Assembly (NCBI RefSeq): GCF_002877365.1
Contig: NZ_MCWZ01000305.1
Location: 1 to 44,244 of the forward strand
Source of the DNA: Vibrio sp. 10N.261.55.A7
Lineage (GTDB): Bacteria; Pseudomonadota; Gammaproteobacteria; Enterobacterales; Vibrionaceae
DNA length: 44,244 nt
Direction: 5' to 3'
The position numbers and the translations under genes were made by a program. This document shows positions 33,257-41,598 of the stretch, piece after piece. The notes beneath the pieces were generated by a model. It ran no database searches. It was not told the DNA's origin and saw only the letters and a list, made by a program, of their open reading frames with translations. How positions within the stretch are numbered: position 1 is the first letter of the stretch; each line of letters begins with the position of its first letter.

Positions 33257-33270
33257 CTTGTCTAGATAAG
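33257..33270. promoter_or_regulatory. Candidate PhnF operator 2
   Basis: CTTGTCTAGATAAG matches operator 1 at 13 of 14 positions and ends 27 bp before the phnF start. An extra TAGAC at 33249 gives a second inverted pair with its GTCTA. Confidence 0.7.
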
Positions 33271-33297
33271 TCGTGACACCAATAGAGTGAGATTCCC

Positions 33298-33993
33298 ATG
33301 CCGGTATACCTTGATATAGCGACAGAGCTTGAACAAGAAGTAAAGGACACCTTAACCGCCGGTGAGTATTTACCGTCTGAGTCCACGCTGTCTAAACGGT
33401 TTGATGTCAATCGACATACGGTGCGCCGAGCCATCGATGAATTGGTCAACGGTGGGCTAGTGCAACGACACCAAGGCAAAGGCAGCATGGTAGTTCGCCA
33501 GCCAAGTGAGTATCGCGTTCATTCAGGGGCGCACTTTACCAAGAACTTGGTGGAACTCGGTGAAATGCCGCGCTGTGAAATGCTTCAGTCTCGCCTGATT
33601 GCCGTGTCTCCGAAAATAGCGGGATGTTTACAGATAGATGAAGGGTGCAAAGTCATACATATCCGCACTTTTCGTAAGACCAACGACACGCCAAGAACCA
33701 TTATTGATCACTACCTGCCCGACCTCACTTGGTGGCCGGTACTCAAGAATTTCAAAACAGGCTCTCTGCATCAGTTTATTAAACGTGGTGTGGGCGTCGA
33801 GTTAGAGCGTAAGCAAACAAAAGTCGGGGCGAAAATCCCATCAAATGAAGAGTGTCGATTACTGCAAATTAGTGCCAGTACGCCACTACTTAAAGTGAAA
33901 ACGCAAAACGTCATTAAAGGTACAGAGATCATTGCGGAGTATTCTTGCTCAAATGCTCGTGCCGACGTAACCGAAATAGTAATGGAGCATTAA
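33298..33993 (+). CDS. phnF: PhnF, GntR/UTRA regulator of the phosphonate operon
   Basis: A 231-residue regulator. The N-terminal winged helix reads YLPSESTLSKRFDVNRHTVR and then VNGGLVQRHQGKGSMVV. The C-terminal UTRA domain runs from about residue 80 to the end (VIHIRTFRKTNDTPRTIIDHY; LLKVKTQNVIKGTEIIAEY). It is the first gene of the C-P lyase operon and is directly followed by phnG with no gap. It most likely represses the operon from the two palindromes upstream and is released by phosphate starvation products or phosphonates. The regulation is inferred from family and sites. Confidence 0.9.
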   Translation: MPVYLDIATELEQEVKDTLTAGEYLPSESTLSKRFDVNRHTVRRAIDELVNGGLVQRHQGKGSMVVRQPSEYRVHSGAHFTKNLVELGEMPRCEMLQSRLIAVSPKIAGCLQIDEGCKVIHIRTFRKTNDTPRTIIDHYLPDLTWWPVLKNFKTGSLHQFIKRGVGVELERKQTKVGAKIPSNEECRLLQISASTPLLKVKTQNVIKGTEIIAEYSCSNARADVTEIVMEH

Positions 33994-34452
33994 ATGACCG
34001 CGGTAACTGAGCGACAAAAGAAGCGACAAAACTGGATGTCAGTACTTGCAAAAAGCCAGCACGCAGAGTTGATGACTCGCTGGGAAAGCCTTTCGCTTAA
34101 CCCTGAGTACGCCATGGTGCGTCAGCCTGAAATAGGCTTGGCTCAAGTGCGTGCAAGAATGGGATCAACCGGTCGTCAATTTAACATTGGTGATACGACC
34201 ATCACACGAGCTGTTGTCAAGCTGAGCACGGGTGAGTTGGGTTATAGCTATCTTCAGGGTCGCAATAAGCAACACGCCGAAGTGGCGGCTGTGATTGATG
34301 CCTTAATGCAGACACCAACACATCAGCAGGCTTTGCAAGAGCAGCTTATTGATCCGTTGGCGGCGCTCAAGCAAGAGAGCGAAAGTATGCGAGCCAAAGA
34401 AGTGGCGTCCAGCAAAGTGGACTTTTTTACGCTGGTTCGCGGCGAAGACTGA
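33994..34452 (+). CDS. phnG: PhnG, C-P lyase core subunit
   Basis: A 152-residue subunit of the C-P lyase core complex. Family features are the start RQNWMSVLAKSQHAELMTRW, then IGLAQVRARMGSTGRQFNIGD, GELGYSYLQGRNKQHAEVAAVIDAL (seen from GELGYSYL), and the final VDFFTLVRGED. In E. coli, PhnG, PhnH, PhnI and PhnJ form the core complex, and PhnG/H/I/L attach the phosphonate to ribose of ATP with loss of adenine. The start follows the phnF stop directly. A gap of 109 bp to phnH is the largest break at the start of the operon. Confidence 0.95.
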   Translation: MTAVTERQKKRQNWMSVLAKSQHAELMTRWESLSLNPEYAMVRQPEIGLAQVRARMGSTGRQFNIGDTTITRAVVKLSTGELGYSYLQGRNKQHAEVAAVIDALMQTPTHQQALQEQLIDPLAALKQESESMRAKEVASSKVDFFTLVRGED

Positions 34453-34561
34453 ATACCTGAGTACGGCGTTTTATACGGCGTTAACTTGGTAATGGTCAGT
34501 GGCGTTGATTCGCATTTTATTGGCCGAAACCCCATATAATGAACAGGTTAGAAAGAATTCA

Positions 34562-35182
34562 ATGAGTATGATTTCTCCTGCATTTCAAGATGCAGTCCAC
34601 GACAGTCAGCAGTGTTTTCGCCTGCTGCTAAAAGCGATGTCTGAGCCCGGCACTATCGTCACGTTAGATCGATGTGATGGCTTTGGCAGCATGATGAGCG
34701 CGTCCGCACAAACGCTGCTTTCAATGTCTGATAACGTGACGCCTATTTGGTTATCGCCATCCTTTCTTCAAGATCGCGCCATCAGTGAAAACATTAAGTT
34801 TCATGTGAGCGTCCCAATCGTCGAGTCGCTTGAGCAAGCGAGTTTTGCTGCATTTTCACTTCAAGATTTAGACAGTCAAGATTGGTGTTCATTGCCTTTT
34901 AATACGGGTAACGAAGAGTACCCAGATTCATCCACCACCGTCATCATCGAATTAGATAGCCTAGCGGGTGGTGCGGCCCTTGAGCTATCAGGCCCAGGCA
35001 TTGAATCGCACAAAACCGCGTATTTGAACGGTGCGCCAAACGCGTTGATTACGTTCTTGATGCACCGTCAGGATCAGATGGCGTTCCCTTTGGGTATTGA
35101 TGTCATTTTTGTCGCTGACCAACAGGTCATGTGTCTACCAAGAACAACCAAAGTCGAGGTTCCAGTATGTACGTTGCTGTAA
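34562..35182 (+). CDS. phnH: PhnH, C-P lyase core subunit
   Basis: A 206-residue core subunit. It has AFQDAVHDSQQCFRLLLKAMSEPGTIVTL at the N-terminus (seen from AFQDAVHD to SEPGT), GNEEYPDSSTTVIIEL in the middle and FPLGIDVIFVADQQVMCLPRTT at the end, all typical of PhnH. I start it at the ATG at 34562 (AGAAAG upstream); an in-frame start at 34499 would add an unrelated N-terminus. Its last 16 bp overlap phnI. It acts with PhnG and PhnI in the first step of phosphonate breakdown in the cytoplasm. Confidence 0.93.
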   Translation: MSMISPAFQDAVHDSQQCFRLLLKAMSEPGTIVTLDRCDGFGSMMSASAQTLLSMSDNVTPIWLSPSFLQDRAISENIKFHVSVPIVESLEQASFAAFSLQDLDSQDWCSLPFNTGNEEYPDSSTTVIIELDSLAGGAALELSGPGIESHKTAYLNGAPNALITFLMHRQDQMAFPLGIDVIFVADQQVMCLPRTTKVEVPVCTLL

Positions 35183-36342
35183 AAGGTGGTGAAAAAGCCA
35201 TTCGTCAGGCGCATCAGCTTCAAGCTCAAAAACGACGTGGAAATCGCGATTTACCAGAACTCAGTGTCGCTCAAATCAGTGAGCAGCTTTCTGGTTCGGT
35301 CGACAGAGTGATGACCGAAGGCGGTATTTATGACAAAGAACTTGCGGCACTTTCAATCAAGCAAGCTGCGGGTGATTTGGTGGAAGCGATCTTCTTGCTT
35401 CGCGCGTATCGCACCACATTGCCAAGACTGATCACCGCCAATCCTGTAGAAACGTCCAACATGCGGATTGAACGCCGTATTTCGGCGACATACAAAGAGC
35501 TGCCAGGTGGGCAGGTACTTGGTCCTACGTATGACTATACGCATCGACTGCTTGATTTTGCTCTCTTGGCAGAGGGTGAAATGCCAACGACGAACTCGGG
35601 TCTTAACCTTGACGAGATGAACCCTGATGAAGCAGAGCTTGACCACTGTCCACAGGTACTGAGCATTCTTGAAAACATCGACCTGATGCTTACGGAAGAA
35701 GACAACCACCAAGAGCCGGAAGACATTACCGTGTCACCAGTGAACTACCCGTGCGATCGCAGTGCAAGGCTGCAAAACCTTGTGCGTGGTGACGAAGGGT
35801 TCCTGCTTGCGCTTGGCTACTCCACTCAGCGTGGCTATGGCCGTAATCACCCATTTGCGGGTGAAATACGGATCGGTTTCGTTGACCTTTCGATAGAACC
35901 GGAAGAGCTAGGGTTCAGTATTGATATCGGCGAGATTGAATTAACAGAATGCCAAATGATCAACGGTTTTGTTGGAAGCAAAGAAGTGAAAGCAAAACTC
36001 ACGCGTGGTTATGGGCTGACCTTTGGCGCGTCGGAACGCAAAGCCATGTCTGTTGCGTTGGTTGACCGCTCTTTGCAAGCGCCAGAATACGACGAAGCGA
36101 TTGACGGGCCTGCTCAAGATGAAGAGTTTGTCCTCTCTCACTCCGACAACGTAGAAGCGGCCGGTTTTGTCTCGCACCTTAAGTTGCCTCACTACGTCGA
36201 TTTCCAAGCCGAACTGGATCTACTACGAAAAATGCACAAAGAACATGAACAACTGAACACCGAGCAGGTTCCTGAGCAGGTTTCTGAACAGGTTCCAGAA
36301 CTGGCTCTAGAGCTGACTTCAGAGAAAGGAGAGCAGGCATGA
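35167..36342 (+). CDS. phnI: PhnI, C-P lyase core subunit (nucleosidase)
   Basis: A 391-residue core subunit with the family start MYVAVKGGEKAI followed by AHQLQAQKRRGN. PhnI has the purine nucleosidase activity that, with PhnG/H/L, makes ribose 1-phosphonate 5-triphosphate. Conserved blocks include QVLGPTYDYTHRLLDFAL-like text (G-GQVLGPTYDYTHR), YPCDRSARLQNLVRGDEGFL and LALGYSTQRGYGRNHPFAGE. It is about 37 residues longer than E. coli PhnI. The extra part is a C-terminal tail with the repeat EQVPEQVSEQVPE, encoded by three 12-bp tandem units. It starts 16 bp inside phnH (GAGG upstream) and overlaps phnJ by 4 bp. Confidence 0.93.
   Translation: MYVAVKGGEKAIRQAHQLQAQKRRGNRDLPELSVAQISEQLSGSVDRVMTEGGIYDKELAALSIKQAAGDLVEAIFLLRAYRTTLPRLITANPVETSNMRIERRISATYKELPGGQVLGPTYDYTHRLLDFALLAEGEMPTTNSGLNLDEMNPDEAELDHCPQVLSILENIDLMLTEEDNHQEPEDITVSPVNYPCDRSARLQNLVRGDEGFLLALGYSTQRGYGRNHPFAGEIRIGFVDLSIEPEELGFSIDIGEIELTECQMINGFVGSKEVKAKLTRGYGLTFGASERKAMSVALVDRSLQAPEYDEAIDGPAQDEEFVLSHSDNVEAAGFVSHLKLPHYVDFQAELDLLRKMHKEHEQLNTEQVPEQVSEQVPELALELTSEKGEQA
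36262..36297. repeat. Three tandem 12-bp repeats in phnI 3' end
   Basis: GAGCAGGTTCCT, GAGCAGGTTTCT and GAACAGGTTCCA follow one another and encode EQVP/EQVS/EQVP in the C-terminal tail of PhnI. Confidence 0.85.
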
Positions 36343-37343
36343 ATCACTCAACGTTAAGCCAATCCTCGAATTCAGTCGGTGTTGATGGCTACAACTACGG
36401 CTATTTAGACGAGCAGACCAAGCGCATGATTCGCCGTGCTTTGCTCAAAGCCGTTTCGATTCCCGGCTATCAGGTGCCTTTTGGTGGTCGTGAAATGCCC
36501 ATGCCATACGGATGGGGCACGGGTGGTGTGCAAATCACAGCAGCCATTATCGGCCAACCAGACACACTCAAAGTGATTGATCAGGGCGCCGACGACACCA
36601 CCAATGCCGTTTCAATTCGTGAATTTTTTAAGTCGGTTGCCGATGCAAAAACCACAGAGAAAACCGTTGAAGCGAGCTTGATTCAAACGCGCCACCGCAT
36701 ACCTGAAGCGGCCTTAACGGAAAATCAGATTCTGATTTATCAAGTGCCAATCCCAGAGCCACTTAGGTTTATTGAACCGAGAGAAACAGAGACGCGAAAA
36801 ATGCATGCTCTGCAAGAGTACGGGATCATGCATGTGAAGTTGTACGAAGACATTGCGCGCTTTGGCCACATTGCCACGGCGTACGCGTACCCAGTATGCG
36901 TCAACGATCGCTACATTATGGATCCGTCGCCAATTCCTAAGTTCGACAACCCGAAAATGGACAACATGCCTGCGCTGCAACTGTTTGGTGCTGGTCGAGA
37001 AAAGCGTATCTACGCGATTCCGCCGTTCACCAAAGTAAAGAGCCTCGATTTTGATGACCACCCCTTCGAGATTCAACAATGGGACGAACCGTGTTCAATT
37101 TGTGGCTCGACTGACACCTTCTTGGATGAAGTGGTGATGGATGACCAAGGCACGCATATGTTTGTTTGTTCAGACACGGATCACTGCTCAGAGCGATTAG
37201 AGTTGGCCGAAAAGCTAGGCCACGTGAACTCAGACCGCGTAAACACTGGGCACGTAAACACTGGGCACGTAAACCCAGACAGCGCTTTGCAAGAAACACA
37301 AGAACAACAAAGAACCAAAGAGAAGCAGGAGACATTGGCATGA
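36339..37343 (+). CDS. phnJ: PhnJ, C-P lyase (radical SAM, 4Fe-4S)
   Basis: A 334-residue enzyme that breaks the C-P bond of ribose 1-phosphonate 5-phosphate by radical chemistry. The four key cysteines are present with the exact spacing CX2CX21CX5C (Cys252, Cys255, Cys277, Cys283). They match the E. coli residues 241, 244, 266 and 272, which bind the cluster or act in catalysis. The N-terminal block YNYGYLDEQTKRMIRRALLK and PFGGREMPMPYGWGTGG are family hallmarks. The C-terminal tail is longer than in E. coli and carries four 5-residue repeats (HVNSD, RVNTG, HVNTG, HVNPD). Overlaps of 4 bp join it to phnI and phnK. Confidence 0.97.
   Translation: MNHSTLSQSSNSVGVDGYNYGYLDEQTKRMIRRALLKAVSIPGYQVPFGGREMPMPYGWGTGGVQITAAIIGQPDTLKVIDQGADDTTNAVSIREFFKSVADAKTTEKTVEASLIQTRHRIPEAALTENQILIYQVPIPEPLRFIEPRETETRKMHALQEYGIMHVKLYEDIARFGHIATAYAYPVCVNDRYIMDPSPIPKFDNPKMDNMPALQLFGAGREKRIYAIPPFTKVKSLDFDDHPFEIQQWDEPCSICGSTDTFLDEVVMDDQGTHMFVCSDTDHCSERLELAEKLGHVNSDRVNTGHVNTGHVNPDSALQETQEQQRTKEKQETLA
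37221..37280. repeat. Four tandem 15-bp repeats in phnJ 3' end
   Basis: The units encode HVNSD, RVNTG, HVNTG and HVNPD. The second and third differ at two bases; the first is more diverged. They lie in frame inside the C-terminal tail of PhnJ. Confidence 0.85.
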
Positions 37344-38152
37344 GCGCAACAATGACAGACATTCAAGATCAGCCACTATTGACCGTGAACAACCTGACTA
37401 AGCTTTATGCGCCAGGAAAAGGCTTCAAAAACGTCTCCTTCGAGTTGTATCCGGGTGAAGTACTTGGAATTGTGGGCGAATCGGGCTCAGGCAAGAGCAC
37501 CTTGCTCACTTCATTGTCAGGTCGTCAAACGCCAGACAGTGGCGAAGTTTTGTATTTACGTGGCGATAGCAACGCACAAATGACTCAGCTTGAAGATCTC
37601 TACCAAATGGCAGAAAGCCAACGCCGCCAATTACTAAGAACAGAGTGGGGCGTTGTGCATCAACATCCAATGGATGGATTGCGTAGCCGAGTCTCTGCTG
37701 GTGGCAATATTGGTGAGCGTTTAATGGCCGTTGGTGAGCGTAACTACGGCGAAATTCGCCAAAAAGCGTCGAAATGGCTTGGTGATGTCGAAATTCCCAA
37801 TGACCGTATGGACGACATGCCAACCACGTTTTCGGGCGGTATGCAGCAGCGTTTGCAAATAGCCCGCAATCTAGTGACGCACCCTAAGCTGATTTTTATG
37901 GACGAACCAACAGGCGGTTTGGACGTGTCAGTACAGGCCAAGCTATTGGATCTGTTGCGTCGTCTAGTGAGTGAACTCGATCTTGCTGTCGTCATCGTTA
38001 CCCATGATCTTGCGGTAGCGCGTTTACTGGCGCATCGCTTGATGGTGATGCGCCGCAGTGAGGTTGTGGAAAGTGGATTAACCGACCAAGTGTTGGATGA
38101 CCCGCAGCACCCGTACACGCAATTGTTGGTCTCTTCAGTACTACAGAATTAA
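37340..38152 (+). CDS. phnK: PhnK, ABC-type ATPase of the C-P lyase system
   Basis: A 270-residue ATPase. Walker A is GESGSGKST, the signature is [14 protein letters not shown] and Walker B is [12 protein letters not shown], with the switch histidine in [10 protein letters not shown]. PhnK binds the C-P lyase core complex in E. coli and does not drive import. I start it at the ATG at 37340, which overlaps the phnJ stop by 4 bp; upstream in-frame starts would fall inside phnJ. The N-terminus before [16 protein letters not shown] is short and ordinary. Confidence 0.95.
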   Translation: MSATMTDIQDQPLLTVNNLTKLYAPGKGFKNVSFELYPGEVLGIVGESGSGKSTLLTSLSGRQTPDSGEVLYLRGDSNAQMTQLEDLYQMAESQRRQLLRTEWGVVHQHPMDGLRSRVSAGGNIGERLMAVGERNYGEIRQKASKWLGDVEIPNDRMDDMPTTFSGGMQQRLQIARNLVTHPKLIFMDEPTGGLDVSVQAKLLDLLRRLVSELDLAVVIVTHDLAVARLLAHRLMVMRRSEVVESGLTDQVLDDPQHPYTQLLVSSVLQN

Positions 38153-38241
38153 GGACGATGACAGTGAATAGCTCGTTACCTATGAATACCCCGTCACCTA
38201 AGAATATCCAAGGGAAAAAGACACAAAACCAAGAGGTGTCG

Positions 38242-38991
38242 ATGAACCAACTAACGAAACTCAAGGTTTCAAATGTCAGTAAAACGTTTGTATTGCACAA
38301 CCAAAACAGCGTTGAACTTTCGGTGCTTAAAGATGCGTCGCTTAGCGTTAACAGTGGTGAGTGTGTCGTGCTGCACGGTCACTCAGGCTCGGGTAAATCA
38401 ACCCTCCTTCGTGCGTTGTATGCCAACTATCTGGTGGATGCGGGAACGATTGATGTGTACCACCAGGGGCATTGGGTTGACCTGGCCACCGCTAAACCAC
38501 GCGAAATCATCAATGTGCGTAAACATACCGTTGGTTGGGTAAGCCAGTTCTTGCGCGTCATTCCTAGAATTAGTGCGCTTGAAGTCGTGATGCAGCCAAT
38601 GATTGAAATGGGCGGGAATCATCAAGAAGCCGAGCTAAAAGCCAAGCAATTACTCACTCGCCTTAACGTGCCAGAGCATCTATGGCACCTAGCGCCCGCC
38701 ACCTTTTCTGGTGGTGAGCAGCAACGTGTGAACATCGCGCGCGGTTTTATTGTGGATTACCCCATTCTTTTACTGGATGAGCCAACGGCGTCACTGGATT
38801 CAGTGAATAGTGCAGTGGTTGTGAGCTTGATTGAAGAAGCCAAAGCGAGAGGCGCAGCGGTTGTGGGCATTTTCCATGATGAAGAGACGCGAGACCTAGT
38901 GGCAGACCGATTGTATGACGTTAAAAACAGCCAAGACCTCGTCCCTAATGGGCGAAATGTAACAAAGCCATTGACCAGCGCGTGCGCATAG
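38242..38991 (+). CDS. phnL: PhnL, ABC-type ATPase of the C-P lyase system
   Basis: A 249-residue ATPase very close to E. coli Phn[21 protein letters not shown] (Walker A), [40 protein letters not shown] (signature) and [17 protein letters not shown] (Walker B), then GIFHDEETR. PhnL works with PhnG/H/I in the first step. I choose the ATG at 38242, with AGAGG five bases upstream. An ATG at 38158, just after the phnK stop, would add 28 residues rich in Ser, Pro, Asn and Lys that the E. coli protein lacks; it remains possible. Confidence 0.95.
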   Translation: MNQLTKLKVSNVSKTFVLHNQNSVELSVLKDASLSVNSGECVVLHGHSGSGKSTLLRALYANYLVDAGTIDVYHQGHWVDLATAKPREIINVRKHTVGWVSQFLRVIPRISALEVVMQPMIEMGGNHQEAELKAKQLLTRLNVPEHLWHLAPATFSGGEQQRVNIARGFIVDYPILLLDEPTASLDSVNSAVVVSLIEEAKARGAAVVGIFHDEETRDLVADRLYDVKNSQDLVPNGRNVTKPLTSACA

Positions 38992-39004
38992 CAGGAGCAA
39001 GAAG

Positions 39005-40138
39005 ATGATTATTACGAACGTAAATCTAGTACTTCAGGAAGAGGTCGTGCGTGGGTCAGTTGAAATACGCGATGGCAAGATAGTCAGCTTATCCGATACA
39101 ACGAGCCAATTGCCGGGGGCGTATGACGGTGAGGACGGTTTTCTAACACCAGGCCTCATTGAGCTGCATACCGACAACCTAGAGAAGTACTTCACACCAC
39201 GCCCAAAAGTGGATTGGCCGCCGTTGTCGGCGATGAGCGCGCACGATACGCAGTTGATTGGCTCTGGTATTACGACGGTGTTGGATGCGGTTGCATTGGG
39301 AGATTCGCGCGACTTTAGCCGTCAGCAGAACTTGGATTTGTTCATCAATACCGTGGAAGAAAGCCAAAAGCGCGGCTTAACAAGGGCAGAGCACAAACTG
39401 CATCTTCGCTGTGAGGTTCCGCATGAAAGCACTGTTAACCTGTTCGAGCGTTACATGAATCGACCTGAGCTGCAGCTTGTCTCTTTGATGGATCATGCTC
39501 CGGGTCAGCGTCAGTTTGTCAACCGTGAAAAGTACCGAACCTATTACCAGGGTAAGTACAATTTCAGTGACACAGAAATGGCCGATTTCGAGAAAGAACA
39601 GGTGGCGCTTTCTCAGCGTTGGTCGACGATAAACCGCAATGCCATTTGTCAGTATTGCCGTGAGCGAGACATACCGATGGCGAGTCATGATGACGCGACC
39701 ACAGCGCATGTTCAGGAATCGAAAGAGCTGGGCATGGTTATTGCGGAATTCCCAACCACCGTCGAAGCAGCCCAAAAATCGCATGAAATGGGGTTGAAGG
39801 TATTAATGGGCGCACCGAATGTGGTTCGCGGCGGATCTCACTCAGGCAATGTTGCCGCTCATGAACTGGCATCGCTAGGGGTGCTCGATATTCTTTCGTC
39901 AGATTATTACCCAGCGAGTCTGCTTGATGCGATCTTTAAACTGGCAAACGACGACCGAAATAGCCTGGATATAGCGCAAGCGGTTCAACTAGCAACGCTG
40001 AATCCCGCGCAAGCCTTAGGCTTAAATGACCGTGGTGAAATCGCAGAGGGGAAACGCGCGGATCTTGTTCTATCTCACACCGCGGATGATCATCACTTGG
40101 TTTCAAGAGTTTGGCGTGAAGGGAAAAAGGTATTCTAA
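39005..40138 (+). CDS. phnM: PhnM, ribose 1-phosphonate 5-triphosphate diphosphatase
   Basis: A 377-residue amidohydrolase-fold enzyme, the same length as E. coli PhnM. It removes pyrophosphate from the ribosyl triphosphate intermediate before PhnJ acts. Family motifs are LTPGLIELHTDNLEKYFTPR, SHDDATTAHVQES and the final region LGLNDRGEIAEGKRADLVL. It starts 13 bp after phnL with AGGAGCAAGA upstream and is followed 3 bp later by phnN. Confidence 0.96.
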   Translation: MIITNVNLVLQEEVVRGSVEIRDGKIVSLSDTTSQLPGAYDGEDGFLTPGLIELHTDNLEKYFTPRPKVDWPPLSAMSAHDTQLIGSGITTVLDAVALGDSRDFSRQQNLDLFINTVEESQKRGLTRAEHKLHLRCEVPHESTVNLFERYMNRPELQLVSLMDHAPGQRQFVNREKYRTYYQGKYNFSDTEMADFEKEQVALSQRWSTINRNAICQYCRERDIPMASHDDATTAHVQESKELGMVIAEFPTTVEAAQKSHEMGLKVLMGAPNVVRGGSHSGNVAAHELASLGVLDILSSDYYPASLLDAIFKLANDDRNSLDIAQAVQLATLNPAQALGLNDRGEIAEGKRADLVLSHTADDHHLVSRVWREGKKVF

Positions 40139-40141
40139 ACT

Positions 40142-40834
40142 ATGTCTCAATATTGTTCGCCACCTGTAGAAGGGCTAAGCCAAAGCGCTGTGAATTCAAA
40201 CACAAGCAATGCAAAGCCCATCAGTCCCAAGTCTATCAATACTAGTGACAGTGAGACGAAAGGTCGCGTCTACTATGTTATTGGCGCGTCTGGCTGCGGG
40301 AAAGATTCACTGATCTCAGCGATACGTCAGAACTTTGTGAACGATGTGGTTGTTGCGCATCGCTATATCACCCGCAGTGCGGATGCGGGGGGAGAAAATC
40401 ACGTCGCGCTTACCGAGGATGAGTTCTTTATCCGATACTCTCGTAACATGTTTGCCATGAGTTGGAAGGCACACGGTTTCAGTTACGGTATTGGGCAAGA
40501 AGTTGTGCAGTGGAGTGATCTTGGATTAAGCGTTGTGGTCAATGGATCACGCGCGTATTTGGAAGTGGCGAAAGAACTCTTCGGCGATCGATTAGTGCCT
40601 GTCGTTGTACACGTAGATACCGACAGTTTAAAGCAGCGCTTGATTAAGCGTGGCCGAGAAAATGGCGAAGAGATTGTTCAGCGATTGAAGCGCGCCAATG
40701 AGTATCAAGTGTCGGAAGAGACAGGGGCGTATGTTATCGATAACGGCGGCACGATTAACCAGAGTGTTGAGCAGTTTGCCAAGCTTAAGTATGCACTTGA
40801 TGCGATTCAATTGAATGAGGAGCAGTCGGCGTGA
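40142..40834 (+). CDS. phnN: PhnN, ribose 1,5-bisphosphate phosphokinase
   Basis: A 230-residue P-loop kinase that makes PRPP from ribose 1,5-bisphosphate, the last step of the pathway. The P-loop is VIGASGCGKDSL; HRYITRSADAGGENHVALTE and FSYGIGQEVVQWSDLG follow as in guanylate-kinase-like PhnN. E. coli PhnN has about 185 residues. The extra 40 here form an N-terminal Ser/Asn/Pro-rich extension (SQSAVNSNTSNAKPISPK). No ATG, GTG or TTG in frame lies between it and the P-loop, so the extension looks real. Its stop overlaps phnP by 4 bp (GTGA). Confidence 0.93.
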   Translation: MSQYCSPPVEGLSQSAVNSNTSNAKPISPKSINTSDSETKGRVYYVIGASGCGKDSLISAIRQNFVNDVVVAHRYITRSADAGGENHVALTEDEFFIRYSRNMFAMSWKAHGFSYGIGQEVVQWSDLGLSVVVNGSRAYLEVAKELFGDRLVPVVVHVDTDSLKQRLIKRGRENGEEIVQRLKRANEYQVSEETGAYVIDNGGTINQSVEQFAKLKYALDAIQLNEEQSA

Positions 40835-41598
40835 AATTGACGTTATTAGGCACAGGGAACAGCGCAATGATTCCTGTTTATGGCTGCGATTGTGTTGTTT
40901 GCACTAAGGCGCATCAGGATCCCTCCTTTCGTAGAGAGAAGTCGTCCGCGATGCTTGAACATCAAGGCAAAACCTTATTGCTCGACGCGAATGCCCCAGA
41001 CCTAATGCAGCGATTTCCACGTGGAAAAATAGACCGTATTTTGCTGACTCATTACCACATTGATCATGTCCATAGCTTGTTTGACCTCCGCTGGGGTATG
41101 GGCGAGAGCATTCCGGTCATCTCACCAGATGATCCGCTTGGCTGTGATGACCTGTACAAACACCCCGGTATTTTAGACTTTTCAACCCGAGCGAAAGCGT
41201 TTCAATCATTCGAGTGGCAAGGCATTTTAGTGACGCCTCTTCCTTTGACTCATTCCAAGCCTTGTTTCGGGTATGCGTTCGAATGGCAGGGCCAGATTAT
41301 CGCCTACATTACGGACACGGTTGGATTGCCAAAAGAAACCGAAAAGTGGCTTAAATGTCGCGACATAGAGTGGATGATCATCGATTGTAATCATCCGCCT
41401 ATCCAGTGTGCCGATGCAAGAAAATCGGCTAATCACAACGATTTTTACCATATATTAGCCATCAAAGAAGCGTGTCAGCCAAAACACATTGGGTTAACCC
41501 ACCTGAGCCATCGTATGGTCGAGTGGGCGGAAAACAACCCAGGCTACTTCCATCAATCGATGCGCTTACTTTGTGATGGCGAGGAAATAACACCATGA
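40831..41598 (+). CDS. phnP: PhnP, cyclic ribose phosphate phosphodiesterase
   Basis: A 255-residue metallo-beta-lactamase-fold enzyme. The HxHxDH motif is in LLTHYHIDHVHSL. A cysteine-rich site near the N-terminus (YGCDCVVC) probably binds zinc as in E. coli PhnP. Other metal ligands are in YITDTVGLP, IDCNHPP and IGLTHLSHRM. It opens 5-phosphoribosyl 1,2-cyclic phosphate, the product of the PhnJ step, to ribose 1,5-bisphosphate for PhnN. The start is GTG, inside the phnN stop. It overlaps the next gene by 4 bp. Confidence 0.95.
   Translation: MKLTLLGTGNSAMIPVYGCDCVVCTKAHQDPSFRREKSSAMLEHQGKTLLLDANAPDLMQRFPRGKIDRILLTHYHIDHVHSLFDLRWGMGESIPVISPDDPLGCDDLYKHPGILDFSTRAKAFQSFEWQGILVTPLPLTHSKPCFGYAFEWQGQIIAYITDTVGLPKETEKWLKCRDIEWMIIDCNHPPIQCADARKSANHNDFYHILAIKEACQPKHIGLTHLSHRMVEWAENNPGYFHQSMRLLCDGEEITP

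Larger units (their letters stand above)
32761..33297. other. Control region upstream of the phn operon
   Basis: No gene is seen. The first half has a C/T-rich stretch with CCATTC repeats and a 13-bp tandem repeat. The second half carries the two PhnF operator candidates. Confidence 0.6.

Noticed and set aside
33120..33488. Minus-strand open frame of 122 codons across the phnF start
   Set aside because: It is antisense to the PhnF winged helix and runs through the second operator; it is best seen as a shadow of phnF.
36714..37079. Minus-strand open frame of 121 codons within phnJ
   Set aside because: It is antisense to the strongly conserved PhnJ coding region; codon use explains the open frame.
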